This document shows positions 43,370-56,558 of a stretch of 64,000 bases of DNA, in pieces. The notes under the pieces were generated by a model that saw only the letters and a list, made by a program, of their open reading frames with translations, had not been told where the DNA came from and made no database searches. This DNA comes from Clusia tigrina (taxonomy: Eukaryota > Arthropoda > Insecta > Diptera > Clusiidae): NCBI GenBank assembly GCA_920105625.2, contig OV050033.1, forward strand, positions 53,898,780-53,962,779, written 5' to 3'. The first letter of the stretch is position 1; every line of letters begins with the position of its first letter. Made by a program: the position numbers and the translations under genes.

Positions 43370-43620
43370 GAATAAACCTTGTCCATTCCCAGCACATTTG
43401 ACCCTAATAAGCGCCTGCTCATTCTGGGAAGAGCAAGACAGGCACACAGAAAATGCTTTGTCCAGTTCTTTCTCTATATAGGAGACGTATTTTGCACTCT
43501 CCATAATCCCCTAAGATGCTCACATGCACTATGCCGCGTTATTAGCTCGACATCAGATCGAATAACTTTCCTTCTTAATGTTAGAAGGAAATCTTCTCTC
43601 CTTCTTGAGACTCTATAGGA
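43370..43620 (-). pseudogene. Possible LINE ORF2 C-terminal scrap
   Basis: The 79-codon + strand ORF here resembles the antisense frames seen over the Cys-rich tails at 30.8 and 36.4 kb, so the true sense is probably minus strand. Homology is weak. It lies upstream of the RT fragment in the minus sense, so it is a separate piece. Confidence 0.4.
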
Positions 43621-43899
43621 AGCACTTTAATGTTTTGCAGGCGACTCAGTTGCACCATCATTCCTTGTGGATTTTATTCACATGGTTCTTGATCCAAGTG
43701 GCAATCCCACTTAACTCATTATACGGGTTACACCTATAAGTATAGAGGCGCAGCACCAAATGAAGGCTCCGCAGAAAATATTCTCCATTGTTTGCTCGAA
43801 GAGGAAATTATATACTTAAATTTAAATATAATTATTCTCTTTTCGTATGAAAGTATTCTCCATTCATGCTTGTTGACAATCTTATCACAACTTAAGTTC

Positions 43900-44480
43900 A
43901 TAACATGGAAAAAACTGTTTCTCGTTTTATACTGATCTCTCCTTTTATACTGCTTTCTCTTTTATACTGCCCTGTCTTTTAAAAGTACTCTCTCTTTGTC
44001 TTTATACTACTTTCTCTTGTATTACTGCTTTCTTTTTTTATAGTGCTCTCCCGTTTTATATTAGTTTCTCATCATATACTGCTGTCTCGTTTTATACTGT
44101 TTTCTCTTTTATATTGCTCTTTTTTTACAAGCACGCTCCCTCCCTCTGTCTTGATACTACTTTCTCTTGTATTACTACTTTCTTTTTTTTAGTGCTCCCC
44201 CTTTTTATATTGCTTTCTCATCAACTACTGCTGTCTTCTTTTATACTGCTTTCCCATTTTATAGTTCTCTCTCTTTTTAATATACTCTCTTTTTTAAAGT
44301 GGGTTTTTATTTTTATACTCTTTTATCTTTTTATACAGTTTTGTCTTTCATTCTGTTCGTTCTTTTTATACTGGTCTTCTTATTAAATGCTGCTTTCTCT
44401 TTTTGTACTGCTTTCTCTTTTATACTGCTCTCTCTCTCCCTCTATATTTTAAACTTCCAATTCCTATATCAGGGTTTCTC
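43900..44480 (+). repeat. Pyrimidine-rich degenerate minisatellite
   Basis: TTTATACTGCTTTCTCT and variants (TTTTATACT, GCTCTCTCTTTT) recur about every 18-25 bp for nearly 600 bp, so one strand is almost purine-free over long spans. Overlapping Leu/Phe/Ser-rich ORFs are products of this composition. Confidence 0.85.
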
Positions 44481-46859
44481 TTAATACTCTTTTCTTAGAA
44501 TTTATCTATCGTCTTGCAGGAGGGTTCTGAAGAGACTCTTACAAATAAGTGGAATATATCATCGGAGCATGAAAGTAATTAAACCTGCTGTCCTTAAAAT
44601 GTGGGCCATTATTATCTCCAGAAGTTCCTATCCAGTAATAGCTGTATTTTGAAACAAACCTTGTAAAGTTGGAGTCATTTCCAACAGCAATAAATACTTC
44701 TGAGGTACTTTTGGTAGAAAAACTTCAATTGCCCTCCCGACTTTAACTTCTCATGGAGAAGAAGCATTGTTTGATTAGAGATAGTTATGAATAATACAAG
44801 GAATATGAAGGAAGGATTTTTGGAAGCATACGATTAGAGGCAAATGATGAAATGCTGATTGATGAGATGATGAAAACCGACAAAATGAATGATTTTAGGT
44901 TCTTGCTTTTATTTTTGAACGTAATTACAGTTCATTCAACTTGGAATTATCCAAGTATCCCATTTCCATCTCTATTTAATTTTGTATTCACAACGTCGTC
45001 CTCGCAAGCTACTGGCATTCCTTCTAATAAAAACCACGAACGAAATTGTGGCTATTTTGCGTAGTCGCGCTATTGTCTGACCGCTATTTGCCATAAATAA
45101 ATGATAAACCCGAGGCAGCTACATACGAGTACACAGTATACTGAGGCGCCTGTGAGTATGCAATAAATTTTGTGTCGATATTAAAAATGTAAGAAACGCC
45201 TTATGCTGCTGCTTAACTTAAAATACCATTAGAAAGAAATAGAAGCACTGATTGTGAGCAGCGAAATAAAGCAGCCGGACTGAAATAGAAATTTATGGAG
45301 TTGAAACGTGTAAGGAGAGCGTATATCCACGGGCACAGCGACTGTGCAGCAACATGGAAATACAAATTGCTTATTTATATGCCATGTTGGTACGGAAGCA
45401 ACAACTCTATAACTTTACCTGGTGGTGGCGTTAGCAAATGGTGCAAAGCTTGTTGTAAGGTGGGACAGAAGGGTATGCATGGAGGTGCATGATGGTCAAG
45501 GGAGTGGTCCTGTAATGGTCATACGAAATAGTGCTCTTATCAATGCAGAAATCGTTCAGGTATAAAATAGTTCATTATAATTGAATTTGACTTCTGGGGT
45601 TGGTCGTGGAAAAGACAGAATTTTTCATAAAGCAATAAATTTTACTGCATATTTTTCCATGTTGGTGGAATTCAGAGTAGATTCTAAAGTATGATTTTAA
45701 TCATTCTCAATTTCCGGAACTCAAATTGTAATAATGGATCAACACCTCAACATCATTGGTTTGATTTTCTTAAGGAACATTATTTTAATTCCATTTTATA
45801 ATTTAAAGTTTTCTCCTCTGAAGTGCTACTTCATCATTTTTCATATTACCGCTCATAACTGCGAACTTTATGACTCTTCATTTCCGTTTCCTGCAACTTC
45901 ATACTCATATATTAAGTTTTTCCTACTTTGGAGCGGCAAAAAATGCATTTCGCTTGCTTCACACTGGAGCAGCAACTCACTCAAGTCCTTTCGAAAATTC
46001 CTTTTTAATGCATTTATATGCCTTTTTAGAGACGGGAACGCATGTTTTCCTCCTGCGTTCTTTTCATTTTTTTATGTTGAAAGGAAATGTGGCAGTGCAC
46101 GAAATTCTCAAAAAGAATGCATGCACTTAGTTAGCTACTGTGATACGCCTTATAAGTGATCCCACTAGGAAAAAGTGGAATGTTACATGAATGAGCTACT
46201 GACAAGATTAGGAACAGACTACCCAGCAAATTCCTAATTCACAATTTTAGCGAATAAAGAATGCTTCAATTTGGATCAGTTTTCAATACTCGTCTGGGAA
46301 CGTAATGAAAACTGACCTACATTCTTCAATCAATTCAAATGTGAATAAGAGAGCTATAGAATAAAGTTCAAATAAATGGATTTGGTCTAAATACCAATTA
46401 TTCTATAGTAAGACTATGTAATATATAGACCAAGAAGTGTTGATAAGAATATTGCAGGACCTCAAAAGCCAGCTCGGTACACCATAACTGTCCCTGTAAG
46501 AACCACCCCAACGACATTCATGGAAGCTATACAGAACCTCGGAGCACTATTTCAACAATGTCAAAACTCACACCCTCGCCTCGAGTCTTTGACATATCGC
46601 CTACTATTGTTGCTTCCCATGATTATTTCCTACCGGGATTTGGCACTCATATTCATAGCTCTATGAAACTCTATGATTTCTTGCTACTTTTTGCCCATAA
46701 ACACACCTACTCGCCAGCAAGTCAATGCAATCTCATAACATTACAAGAATGGCAAACTTTTTGACCAATAAAGTGAGCCATTAACAGGACGACGTGTTTG
46801 CAAAAGATTCAAAAAGCCACATTTATGAAAGTAATGGCCAACATTAGAGGTGCTCTGTG
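44481..46859. other. No gene recognised
   Basis: Several 65-140-codon ORFs exist, but none has family motifs, good codon structure or splice context. The one at 45734-46159 is Phe/Ser-rich and probably chance. Confidence 0.45.
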
Positions 46860-47230
46860 AGTAGCGAAGTAGTTTCTCCCTCCCGTCGTAGTTGGTCGAA
46901 CGTAATAATAAACTGCCTCGGCGAGCACAGAGAAGCCAAGCTAATGCTGTAGTCTCAGCAGAGGAAATTACGTTTCATAAGACAGCAGCTGCGGCCGCCG
47001 TGTCAGCTTCCTCGCCGCCCGGCCATAAATATGCTGTAAACCTCAAAAAATGTTTTATTTCCCCGTACCTTAAATTAATAACCCAAAAACAAAAGTGAAG
47101 AAAAAAATTGCTTTCCCGTCTGCCAGACGAGGTGTTTTCCACTTCTGAATTAGCGGCCGCCACTTGCGGCAAGTTCACACAAATGCAAATAGAATCGCAC
47201 TCGACATGATGCTCTTGAAGCACTCTGAGC
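46860..47230. other. GC-richer block, possible conserved non-coding DNA
   Basis: Clearly richer in G+C than its surroundings, with two GCGGCCGC-type words (near 46991 and 47153) and Ala-rich chance translations on both strands. No start, splice or family signal supports a gene. It may be a regulatory element. Confidence 0.35.
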
Positions 47231-47369
47231 AGCAGTAGTCAAGTTGCATAGAGAGAAGGTGGGGGGTTTCAAAGGGTTGGGTAAATCACATAATAGCATA
47301 ACCTTTACTTTATATGGCTCCAATATCAAATAGTTTATATTTTCAAAGGATTCGGATAGTAGCTTCCTT

Positions 47370-47835
47370 TGAAAGAAACATCATCATCGTTACATTACAT
47401 TGCTATATTCAAATAAGATCACTATCGTGACCTAATGTCATTACTGTAACGTAGAGTAATAATCGTTAAAAACCATCGTTAATGTTCATAAGATCGTTAC
47501 TATTACGTTACATCGTCAACGATCATTAAGATCATTATCATGGCCTTTGTCATTATCGTGATATAGCGTAATTTTCGTCGCACACCATCGTTATGGTTCA
47601 TAAGATCGTTACTAATACGTTACATCATTATATTCAAATAAGACAATTATCATGACCTATTGTCAGTACCATGATATAGCGTAATTATCATCACATACCA
47701 TGGTTCATAAAATCGTTACCGTTACATTACATCGTTATATTCAAATAAGATCATTATTGTGACTTATTGTTATTATCGTGATATAGAGTAATTATCGTCA
47801 CATTCCATCGTTATGGGTCATATGATCGTTACCCC
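47370..47835 (+). repeat. Tandem array, ~107-113-bp unit, 4 copies
   Basis: CATAAGATCGTTAC and TTATATTCAAATAAGATCA, followed by CGTGACCTATTGTCATTA and ACCATCGTTATGGTT, recur in order. AGATCGTTAC or its variant is near 47491, 47603, 47710 and 47823. The array is strikingly rich in ATCGTTA-type words. Confidence 0.85.
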
Positions 47836-48732
47836 GGAATGATACATCATTAGCGTTATATTATAGTCGATAATATGATATTTATAACAATGTATTTGAA
47901 ATTAAGTTATTAATTATGCTGCTAAGAAGTAGATTTTTTCTAAGTGAATCCGATATTTTGACATAAGGATATTCCTCATTACCTCTCTGAATACACTCTA
48001 ATTAATTTCCTTTTACCCTCTGTTAAACGTTTCATTATATATTATATGTACATTACTTACATACTCTACATTATTTGCATACTCTACATTATTGTATAGT
48101 ATTACAAATATTACAAATGGATGAAGATACCATTTAATTTTGTAACATTCTCTTCTTGAATATGAGAAATACAATTCTAAACACAGACGCTCTGATTATA
48201 ACAATGAAGTAAACAACTTCTGAATCATTACCATCCAATTTATACCTTCTAAGTTACCTACGACATTTAGTGGAATATACGATAGAAGATCTTCCTGAAG
48301 AAGAGATTATGATAGACTTCTGATTGCCACATTTAAGAAGAAAGAAAAGTAGTGAAGCATTTCGACACTTTGTGATTGTTAATCGGATATTTAGATGCTC
48401 ATTTCCCAGTGTATTGTAGAATGTAAACAAGCGACCATGAACCGAAGGTAATACCCATCTACAGTGGTATATAAGAATCTGGTAAAACCGAAAATCAAGT
48501 CGAAACACAACAATTACACGCCCAGTATTTGTGGTTTTTAAAAAAGCATTCCATTTTAAACATAACTGTTTGCTGATGAATTAGTTCCGTCCCGTCATAT
48601 CTCTATTTGATTTTTTATCTATGGTACAATAATGATGTAGGAACTAAGAATGATAGAATTTCATATGGAAGCCTGGAAAAATTATTATAATCCATTCAGA
48701 ACTGTTGTACAAGAAAGTTTTGTTATAGATTT
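47836..48732. other. No gene recognised
   Basis: AT-rich. About 48480-48560 is a diverged copy of 49080-49170 (ACCCAGTATTTGT, GTCGAAAC and other shared words). Confidence 0.45.
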
Positions 48733-48875
48733 GGAATCATTATTTGCAATTATTCTTTGAAATCATTGTTTGCATTCATTCTTTGTAATTCTTCTTTGCG
48801 ATCATTCTTTGCAATCATTCTTTGCAATCATTCTTTGCAATTCTTCTTAACAATCATTTTATGCAATCATCTTTG
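48733..48875 (+). repeat. 15-bp tandem repeat, about 9 copies
   Basis: Unit CTTTGCAATCATTCT with variants, nearly perfect in the middle (48806-48840). Confidence 0.88.
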
Positions 48876-49919
48876 TAGTTGTTACACAAAATGAGTGATT
48901 GAGCAAGCAAATTACCACACATTTGTTTAATTCTTCTTTTATCTATTATCAATTCTATTCTTTTTAGACTTAAATGTTTCCCCCTCTGGGGTTTGCAGCA
49001 GGTATACCAGTCATAATACCCACTTATAAGAAACTGGTTTATAAGAAACTGATCTATAAGACTGTGGTCTATAATTATCTGGGTAATAAGAAGCTAGTGA
49101 AACCAAAACTGAAGGTCGAAACAGACAAATAAAGCAGGGTAGTCCAGACATACCCAGTATTTGTACTTTAGTGACTAACTAACCTATTCCATCTTAATGG
49201 AAGATAAGTAGATAATAGTCTAGTCATTAAGGTACTCGCACTGGGAGTGTTTGGACAACCCTCCATTTTTTTTTCTGTAGGTCGACCTTGAGTTTTGGTT
49301 TCTCCATAATTCTGGGGATCTCCTTGGAAGCTTATGCATTGGCAACTAAAAGCCACTTAAGTAGCGACCTCGAACCTCGGTAGAACCCTTAGATCCAGAA
49401 TTATACATCATTTAAGATTATATACAAAGATAATGAAGGAAATTACCAAGAATATAAACAAATATCACAATTTCGAAAAACTCTCTGAGAATTTTAAAAC
49501 ATCGATGGGAACATTCTTAAATAGAAATTCGAAGAACTCTCCTAAATAATATGATGGTGGTATTCGTAAAGTCAATTTCAAAATTCTGAACACTGTGATA
49601 GGGTGATGGAAACTTTCATGAAGTTAATTGTGAACGATGCTATCCATGATAGTATATTGGAAGCACTCTAAACGAGAGTTTCGAAACAACTCCCTGAAAC
49701 TCCGAGAACATACATATATATGATGGAAGCTTTCTAAACGTAAAAGTGGGTGATGATGATTCCTCATCGTCTGGGCTTGTTTACGTATGCTATAGGAAAT
49801 CAATATAGAAGGGAAGAGGATTCTTTACATAGTAATTATATCCTATTTAAATTTGAAAAGCATGTAAACCGTTAAAAATTTACTCTTCAGAAATTATGAA
49901 GTTGGATAGTTCTAGAATT
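48876..49919. other. No gene; weak ~75-bp repeats at 49.46-49.76 kb
   Basis: CGAA.AACTCTCTGA, TGGTGGTATTC and similar phrases recur loosely. Otherwise featureless AT-rich DNA. Confidence 0.4.
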
Positions 49920-50500
49920 GCTTGACCTAAATGTGCTTCTTAAGGGATTTGACGCAGATTGTTCGATCATTCTTAGACTGCTCCGAGGAATTCATGCTCC
50001 CTCTGAATTCAAATAAAAATAAGGGACATTGTAATGAAACTACCCTCAGTAGAAAAGTTTGCGATGATCATCCTTTTTATAAGGTTTATAATCCTATATC
50101 AAGAAATTTATTTGGGGTAATCTAAAACTGATTGCAAACCTAAGCAACCAGATTTTTAGATATGGAATGCTATAAAAATTTAATGATTCCTAACTCAAAA
50201 GAATGCATTGAAATGCAACACTCATTAAATAAGGATTGAATGATCATCCTTCTTATAAGGTTTATAGCCATCAATTCAGACATTAGTTTAGGGTAATTTA
50301 AAAAGGACTCCAAAGCTAACACAACGAGATTACTCGATTCATCAGGGACTGCTCTTATGAAAAGGATTTTCCGGCAGCTGTTAATTTAAATGAAAAGAGG
50401 ACATTAAATGGAACCCTCATTAAAGAAGGTTTCGATGGTCATCCTTCTTATAAGATTTATAATCATAAATCTAGAAATTTATTTAAGGTAATAAGAAAAC
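49920..50500 (+). repeat. Degenerate tandem array, ~180-190-bp unit, 3 copies
   Basis: GATCATCCTTCTTATAAGGT with TTATAATCATAAATCTAGAA and ATTTATTT.GGGTAAT follows an AGAAGGTT.CGATG lead. The central words start near 50065, 50242 and 50435. Confidence 0.8.
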
Positions 50501-51479
50501 AAATCATAATAATGTGTATATATAATAATAATAATATAATTATTAATTATATAATATTTCCCTTCCCTTTTATATAAACATGCAGTTAGCAAAGTTCAAT
50601 CCGCAGCTATTATGGAAATTTGGCCTCTCCTTAGGAGCTGAAACAACAATTGCAATTTATCTTCTATGGCTGCCGTTATTGCATGGCGTTATTATTAAAA
50701 CTTTCAGTGTTGCGCATACTTCAAAACCTCATTAAACTTTTTTCATATGCAAAATGTGCCTGTAAGCGGCCAAAAGTTTCACTATTAACCGCAAAAGGTC
50801 AAGTACGGTGCAAAATTCACGTTGCATACTTCAAGGCGCCGTGGTGTAAACATTTGCAACATATTCTGCTGTTGGTATTGGTGTTGTTACTGCTGTCGGA
50901 CACAATGTTTTTCCTTGCAATGCTTACTAAATTTGGCGTCTAGACTGCAGCTTAAATTATGAAAAAATTTTAATTTCGAGAGGTTTAGGGAAGGTCAAGT
51001 CCATTTGCATATGCAAGAGCTGCCGATGGCAGCAGGGAATGGGCATGGAATGGCAAGAACCGAAGGTAAGCTAAGGTCAAATCACCGGAAGCACTGAAAA
51101 TTTAGCATTAAAGGAAGCGCTTCAAGGGAATGTGCACACATCAGAGCAATTAACAGCCAAACACGAGTGCAGATGGGACTGGTTTTGAATGTACTCTCAA
51201 ACAGCTTCATCAGGCAGATTGTTTTAAAATATTTTTGAAGCTGAAATTTCATGTTGGTCATTAGCTTTGCCTACTTTTACAACTTCTCACTAGAAACTCC
51301 ATACTAGGGATCTATATGAGAACACTAAAAAGAAATTCAGATGATTGAAGGTGTTTGCTAAAGTTTCTAAAGTGGTCAGAAACTCAAAAATTGGGTACCT
51401 AAATGGATAATGTATCCTATTAACCTTAATGTATATGAGTCGTTCTGCCTATCATGGTAATGCAGTACAAGGTGGATTC
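50501..51479. other. No gene recognised
   Basis: About 50590-51130 is less AT-rich and might be conserved non-coding sequence. The 97-codon ORF at 50650 has a hydrophobic end but no family resemblance. Confidence 0.4.
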
Positions 51480-51785
51480 CAAAGTAGACAGGACTTATTA
51501 AAAATCAGAACAACAAAGAGTTTTTTTGGCAAATCCGATTTATTTTATTCAAAATAGTTCCCTTCCGACTCAATTCACCGATTTCCAAGGTCTAAAATCA
51601 TGCCAATGGGTCGGCCGGAATATCCTTCAGAATATCGTGCTTATGAATGATTTTTATGACCACAAACCGCTTTCCTTTCATCGGCAAATGCATTTTTTGA
51701 AAAGGTAAAAGTCTCACGGTGCCAAATCAGCCGAATACGGGGTGTCGTTAACAGTTAGATTCCGAATAGAGAGTGGCTCACTAGG
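51480..51785 (-). pseudogene. Mariner-family transposase C-terminal remnant
   Basis: On the minus strand about 51745-51680 reads P-Y-S-A-D-L-A-P-stop-D-F-Y-L-F-K-K, the third-Asp block of mariner transposases with a TGA where Cys is usual. Towards 51550 S-E-G-N-Y-F-E fits the family's C-terminal end. The rest is missing. Together with 9.36 kb and 58.8 kb this is the third Tc1/mariner remnant in the window, apparently from a different lineage. Confidence 0.7.
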
Positions 51786-51998
51786 AATACCTATTTTTTA
51801 AAAGTCTTAATATCCTGTACCTTATATGTATCAGGCGGATGTTCTTTCTATTTACGAGTTTCTTAGTCTTTAGTGAACAATTGTATACCATAGGTAAGTA
51901 TAACTTCCTATAACTAGGCAGCCTCTGAGTAAAGGTGTCATCACCTCCAGAGTATAGGCGACTTGCTGTTAGGCTGTGAATAAACTAGCGAAGAAATA

Positions 51999-52565
51999 CA
52001 CTATCCGCATTATATTGGCTTCCAGAACACCGCCATTTAGAGGGCAACTATGTAACACTCGCAAGAGCAGGTACCACTGTCCAGATAAATGAACATGAAG
52101 CTTTAGCTGCAATTCCGCTGACCACTTGTAAATTTCTCAACACTTGCAAGTTCAGGGAGAAGGTCAACTAAATATTGTTAAAGAAAAGAACTGAAGCGTC
52201 AGAGTTCCCAATCACATGCAAGAACAAGACACCACCTCAGTGTTCATTTCGTTGAATAATGCCTCGTTGCGGACCTTCACTTCCAACCAGAAGGAGCAGG
52301 GCATTGTCTTATTGATCTTTGAGATGAAAAAAATTGGTCTAGAGGTTCCAGACTAGAAGCTATTTCCACGACGAAGATAAGGAAACGTTTACTAATCTCT
52401 TAAGTCACTGCCCTGCTATCTTTGGAAGCAGATGAAGATTTCGTGGACAGACTGTCTTGCAAGGATTTGTATTATCGAACCTCAGTGGACACAAAAAGGC
52501 TGTTTAGACTCATTTTGGTGAAGACACTGAGTTAGATCTGTACCTTCCACGATCCCACTCTCTGG
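51999..52565 (+). pseudogene. LINE RNase H/C-terminal fragment
   Basis: Decayed + strand translation gives L-A-R-A-G-T-T and A-A-I-P-L-T-T-C-K-F-L near 52055-52138 (end of RNase H and the following conserved block), then D-K-E-T-F-T-N-L-L-S-H-C-P-A-I near 52377-52420 (Cys/His tail). Several stops. It seems related to the fragments at 36.0 and 61.0 kb. Confidence 0.65.
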
Positions 52566-55500
52566 AAGATTTGCTAAGAAAGTATGATAAAATTGTAGTT
52601 TAATTCTATTAATAAATCTTGCTAACATTTGAAGCAATTATTTTCATATACACTAAATTAAACAGAAAAGTCCATTAAACCCAAAGTCCAATGTAATCAA
52701 CTGCCTGGCAGCACGCAAAACGAAATTAAACACTCACTCAGCTGGAGGAAATAAATTTTTGGGATTAGCATTTAATTGTATGCTATGAACAAGCAATAAA
52801 TTCAATAAGACCAGATCCAACACTCACTCCACTCATGTAAATTGAAGAAGATAAGGGAGTCAAGATAGTCAATGATGGCTGCTGCCCCAAATGTTTGTCT
52901 GTCCCTCTGCTGTCCTGTCCGTCTGCAAATGTAGAAGTCAAGCAATACAATTTATACGCCTTATTAAGCTGCAACGGCAAAGCACAGAAATTCCTTGCCT
53001 GCTGCCCTGTTCCTTTTGGTCGATAAAATCGAAATTATTTTATTGTGTGTGTATTTGTGTTGTTTGCGAATTTGAAGCATACAGACAGGCGCGAGGCTCC
53101 TGGCCGTAAACAGGTATTTAGAAGCGTTTGAATGTAGGCTAAGTTTGAGTGCTGGAACACAAAGCATTGCTGTCAAGAGTGAGGGGGAAAGTCAAATTAT
53201 AAGTTGGAGCAGGTGGAGCAGCGGATGGAGAGAACAGAGCAACACATCAATACGGCCCATTGTGCGAGGCGTGTTTAGCGTTGCAGTCACACTTAATGGG
53301 GAAACTTCTTGTAAGGTAACTTCAAAGAAATTAAAAGCATTTACAGTCAGTTCATAAATAAATGACTAGAGCAACATTTTCAGGCATTAAGTAGCGGGTC
53401 TGGGCAAATCAGATAATCTTTGTTAAATATGACTTTTAGCCAAATTAAATCACGTACAAACTATCAGAGCCAAGCAATCGAAATGCAGGATTTACGCCAG
53501 ATCCTTACCTCGGCACTTCCTCAATGCACAGAGGCAACACAACGACAGCCAAGAAGCGCCAAATGCATTTCCATTATTTTGTGCTACGTACAGATTGAAT
53601 TTCCTTTTGATTCACTCACTCCCTTCTTGCCTTTTATAAACATATACATTCACCATTGTGCATCAGCAGTCGAAATGAAAGTATCCTTTGCTGTATGGCG
53701 GAGCATACTTTTTGTTGAGGTGACAAAGCATGCATTTTAGAGCGAGTTTTGTTAACTCAATTTAGGGAAAGCGTTCAGCATTTTTCCTTTAAATCGCACA
53801 GAATTTGGTACATTTGATTTACTTTATGCGTTGCCTGTGAGAAATGTGCATGCAATTTCCAACAACAAAAGAAGGAGAAGAAACCAGGCGGGATTCACTC
53901 AGTGAGTGCATCATCGTGCGTCTGCCGGCCAACTACAGAGTGCCGAGTACGATTCTATTCGATTCCTGGCACGTTCTGCGCACATAACTTCTGCTTAAGC
54001 AAACGCTTACGAGTACATACAATTTTAACATGTATTAAATTAGATTAAAACCCTTTTGACCAGACCAGACATGGCAATTGCCAACCAGACGTACGCGCAC
54101 AACTGTGTCTGCACTCGTACATGGTCATTCATTTAGTGGTCCATTATAAATGCTTATAAACACTTTTGAAAGACATTCGAAAAGCTCCTTGAATACTTCA
54201 GTAAAATATTATCCTTGAATATTTCAGTAAATATCCGTGAATATTTCAGTAAAAAGGCTCAGAGGGAATGGGGTATTGGATCAGTGAATGAAGACATCAG
54301 TGATTGAAGACATCGAGTGATAAACTACCTGCTAATATCAGTGAAATTTTTTGCATTATGTTCTCTCAGATCGGTTTAACTTTGAGTGCTGTTAACACCT
54401 CATATGAACTCGGAAGTGCCCACGAAAGTAGAAGCACTCTTACAAGTAAACAATGAACGAAATATCCCTAATTATTCATTTGGTATTAAATTAGATAAGA
54501 GGAGTAGGACTTGAAGCAAATTTATCTCTGATTCATTCATTCATTCATTCATTCATTTACAAGCATTTTTTATATATGTATAGAAAAAACATTCAACTTT
54601 TCATGGACATTAAACAATGAACAACATATTCCTGTTTATTGTTTACTTTAATCTTAAATTCCAGCTAAGGAATATGATTTTTATATGATACCAATTATGT
54701 TTTATTTATGTATAAACAAAGTTGATCGAATTTTCGTAGATTTATTCCTGGTTGCATTAAGCATGCTTTTCCATAGCTTACAAACCATATTATCGAAGGA
54801 TGACTTGTTAGAAAATATCATGCAGAAATAGACGTATCAGTCATATTTTTCATTCATAGCCGTATTAGTTATATTTCATAGACTTGTAAGTTATATTTCA
54901 AAGGTGTTCAATACCCATATTGTTACAATTCAATATTAGGAGGTACTTATAAGTAGTTAGAAACCATTGGCATACTTTTCTATAACGCGAACAGAGTCAA
55001 GTACAAGTATATGGCTTATAAACCAGTAGATCTATAATGCTTTATCCATAGTCCTGATTCATACCGTACCTATACAGCCTAAGTAAATACTTCAACTCTT
55101 CAAATTGCCTCTGTCGGTGCACGTTCAGATTATTTTATGTTTAACAATTTCGTGGTATTTCTTCTTTCCTCATTGTAAATTGTTCTAAGATTGTATTATT
55201 CAGTGAAGTCTTCCTGGTTCTTTCAACACAGACTTTCTTTACAGACAAGATTCATACACTTTTATTCTCAATACACATGTCTTTCCCCATCTATATATGA
55301 GTAATTTCTGGAGGTGTACTTCCTTTGAACCACTCGTGCAGCCTCTAGAAGGATTCTTGCAGGCCTTTATATAAATCCCAAGTTTTTCATAGGGGGTCCA
55401 GTATATAAATACAACAGTTCTTCGATATGAATTATAGAATAATATAAAATACGAAATTGCAAAAGGAAACAAATTAGTAATCATGGAGACTTGATGATGT

Positions 55501-56260
55501 TTATATCACTTGACACATGCTTATGATAATTTCTTCTTGAAGCCTTGAAAGAAGCTCCCATTGCAGGATGTTCAAGATCAATATTGTAATACAATTACAT
55601 AAAACTGATCTTAGCATAGACAGGAAAAGTTCCAGGAACATGTTTTTAATCAATAGAACACATTGATTGCTGAGCACAATTAGATCGGTACCTGATATAA
55701 ACAAATCCATCTGAGATAATGGATATGATGAGATTTTCCGTCATATCCCAGCTATTTGAAGTATTGTCTCCAGAACCAAGAAACCACATTTGAGTGCCTT
55801 GGAAAATGTACACAATATTTTTCAGATGTGATGATTGATGTTATTGGATTCGTTCCCACACATATCTTCTGCACCCACCACACATGATTCTTGGTGTCAT
55901 AATGAGTCCGATGATTAAGACGAGATTTGCCTTTATCTCCATGTCGATTGAGTTGAATTGGCCAAGAAGAAGCCACCAGATTTGGCTGGATAATTTATAC
56001 TATTTGTCTGGTGTCGGCAATAGAGATCTGAATGGCTTTTTCTGAGCAGGTCTAGTTTACTTATATAAATGACCTTGTTTAGTCTAAGCTTACTCACTAC
56101 TTCTGTATTAATCCAATCTTGTTGGCCTTCTTGGTTTATTGGGAAGCATGCTTGTCTCACAGTCGTGGCATCGCTGCTGTGAAACCTGACCAGCGCATAA
56201 AGAAATGGAGTTCATTCATATCCAGTAAACAAATTTTAGAATGAAGTTCCTGAAGTTCCT
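52566..56260. other. No gene recognised; small repeats
   Basis: It includes a ~30-bp unit (CTTGAATATTTCAGTAAA) three times at 54188-54256 and (ATTC)n at 54531-54557. The 106-codon ORF at 53420 and others lack motifs. Confidence 0.45.
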
Positions 56261-56558
56261 GCCCGCCTGACGTTTTTCCACAGACGCGCGCTGACATTTC
56301 CGCATGACTGGGTCAGAATGATTACAAGCATAAAGAATGACTTCGATATTTATGCATGTATTTGTGTCAAATAAGGACACTTTAAGTGCTTTAGCAAGGC
56401 AAGAAAAGAGAGAAAGCCATGAAGTTGCCAATTTAAAAAGTAGAAATATTAAACAAATTATTGACAACAGGATAAAGAAATGAAATAATGCTTTACGCAA
56501 ATTCATAGAAATACATTTTGCAAAGGAATGGAATATATTTATTTAATACCAAGAAAAC
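56261..56558. repeat. 298-bp duplicated sequence, copy 1
   Basis: From GCCCGCCTGACGTTTTTCCA to AATACCAAGAAAAC. It matches 60235-60532 with about seven substitutions and no obvious indel (around 98% by eye). No terminal inverted repeats, LTR ends or target duplication were seen. A shared minus-strand frame exists, but I recognise no protein in it. Confidence 0.93.

Noticed and set aside
44114..44484. Hydrophobic Leu/Phe/Ser-rich ORFs that resemble membrane proteins
   Set aside because: They are forced by the pyrimidine-rich minisatellite, and different frames give similar products.
56216..56506. 96-codon minus-strand ORF with a hydrophobic start, repeated at 60178-60474
   Set aside because: Conserved only because the 298-bp DNA is duplicated. 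No signal of coding selection was visible.
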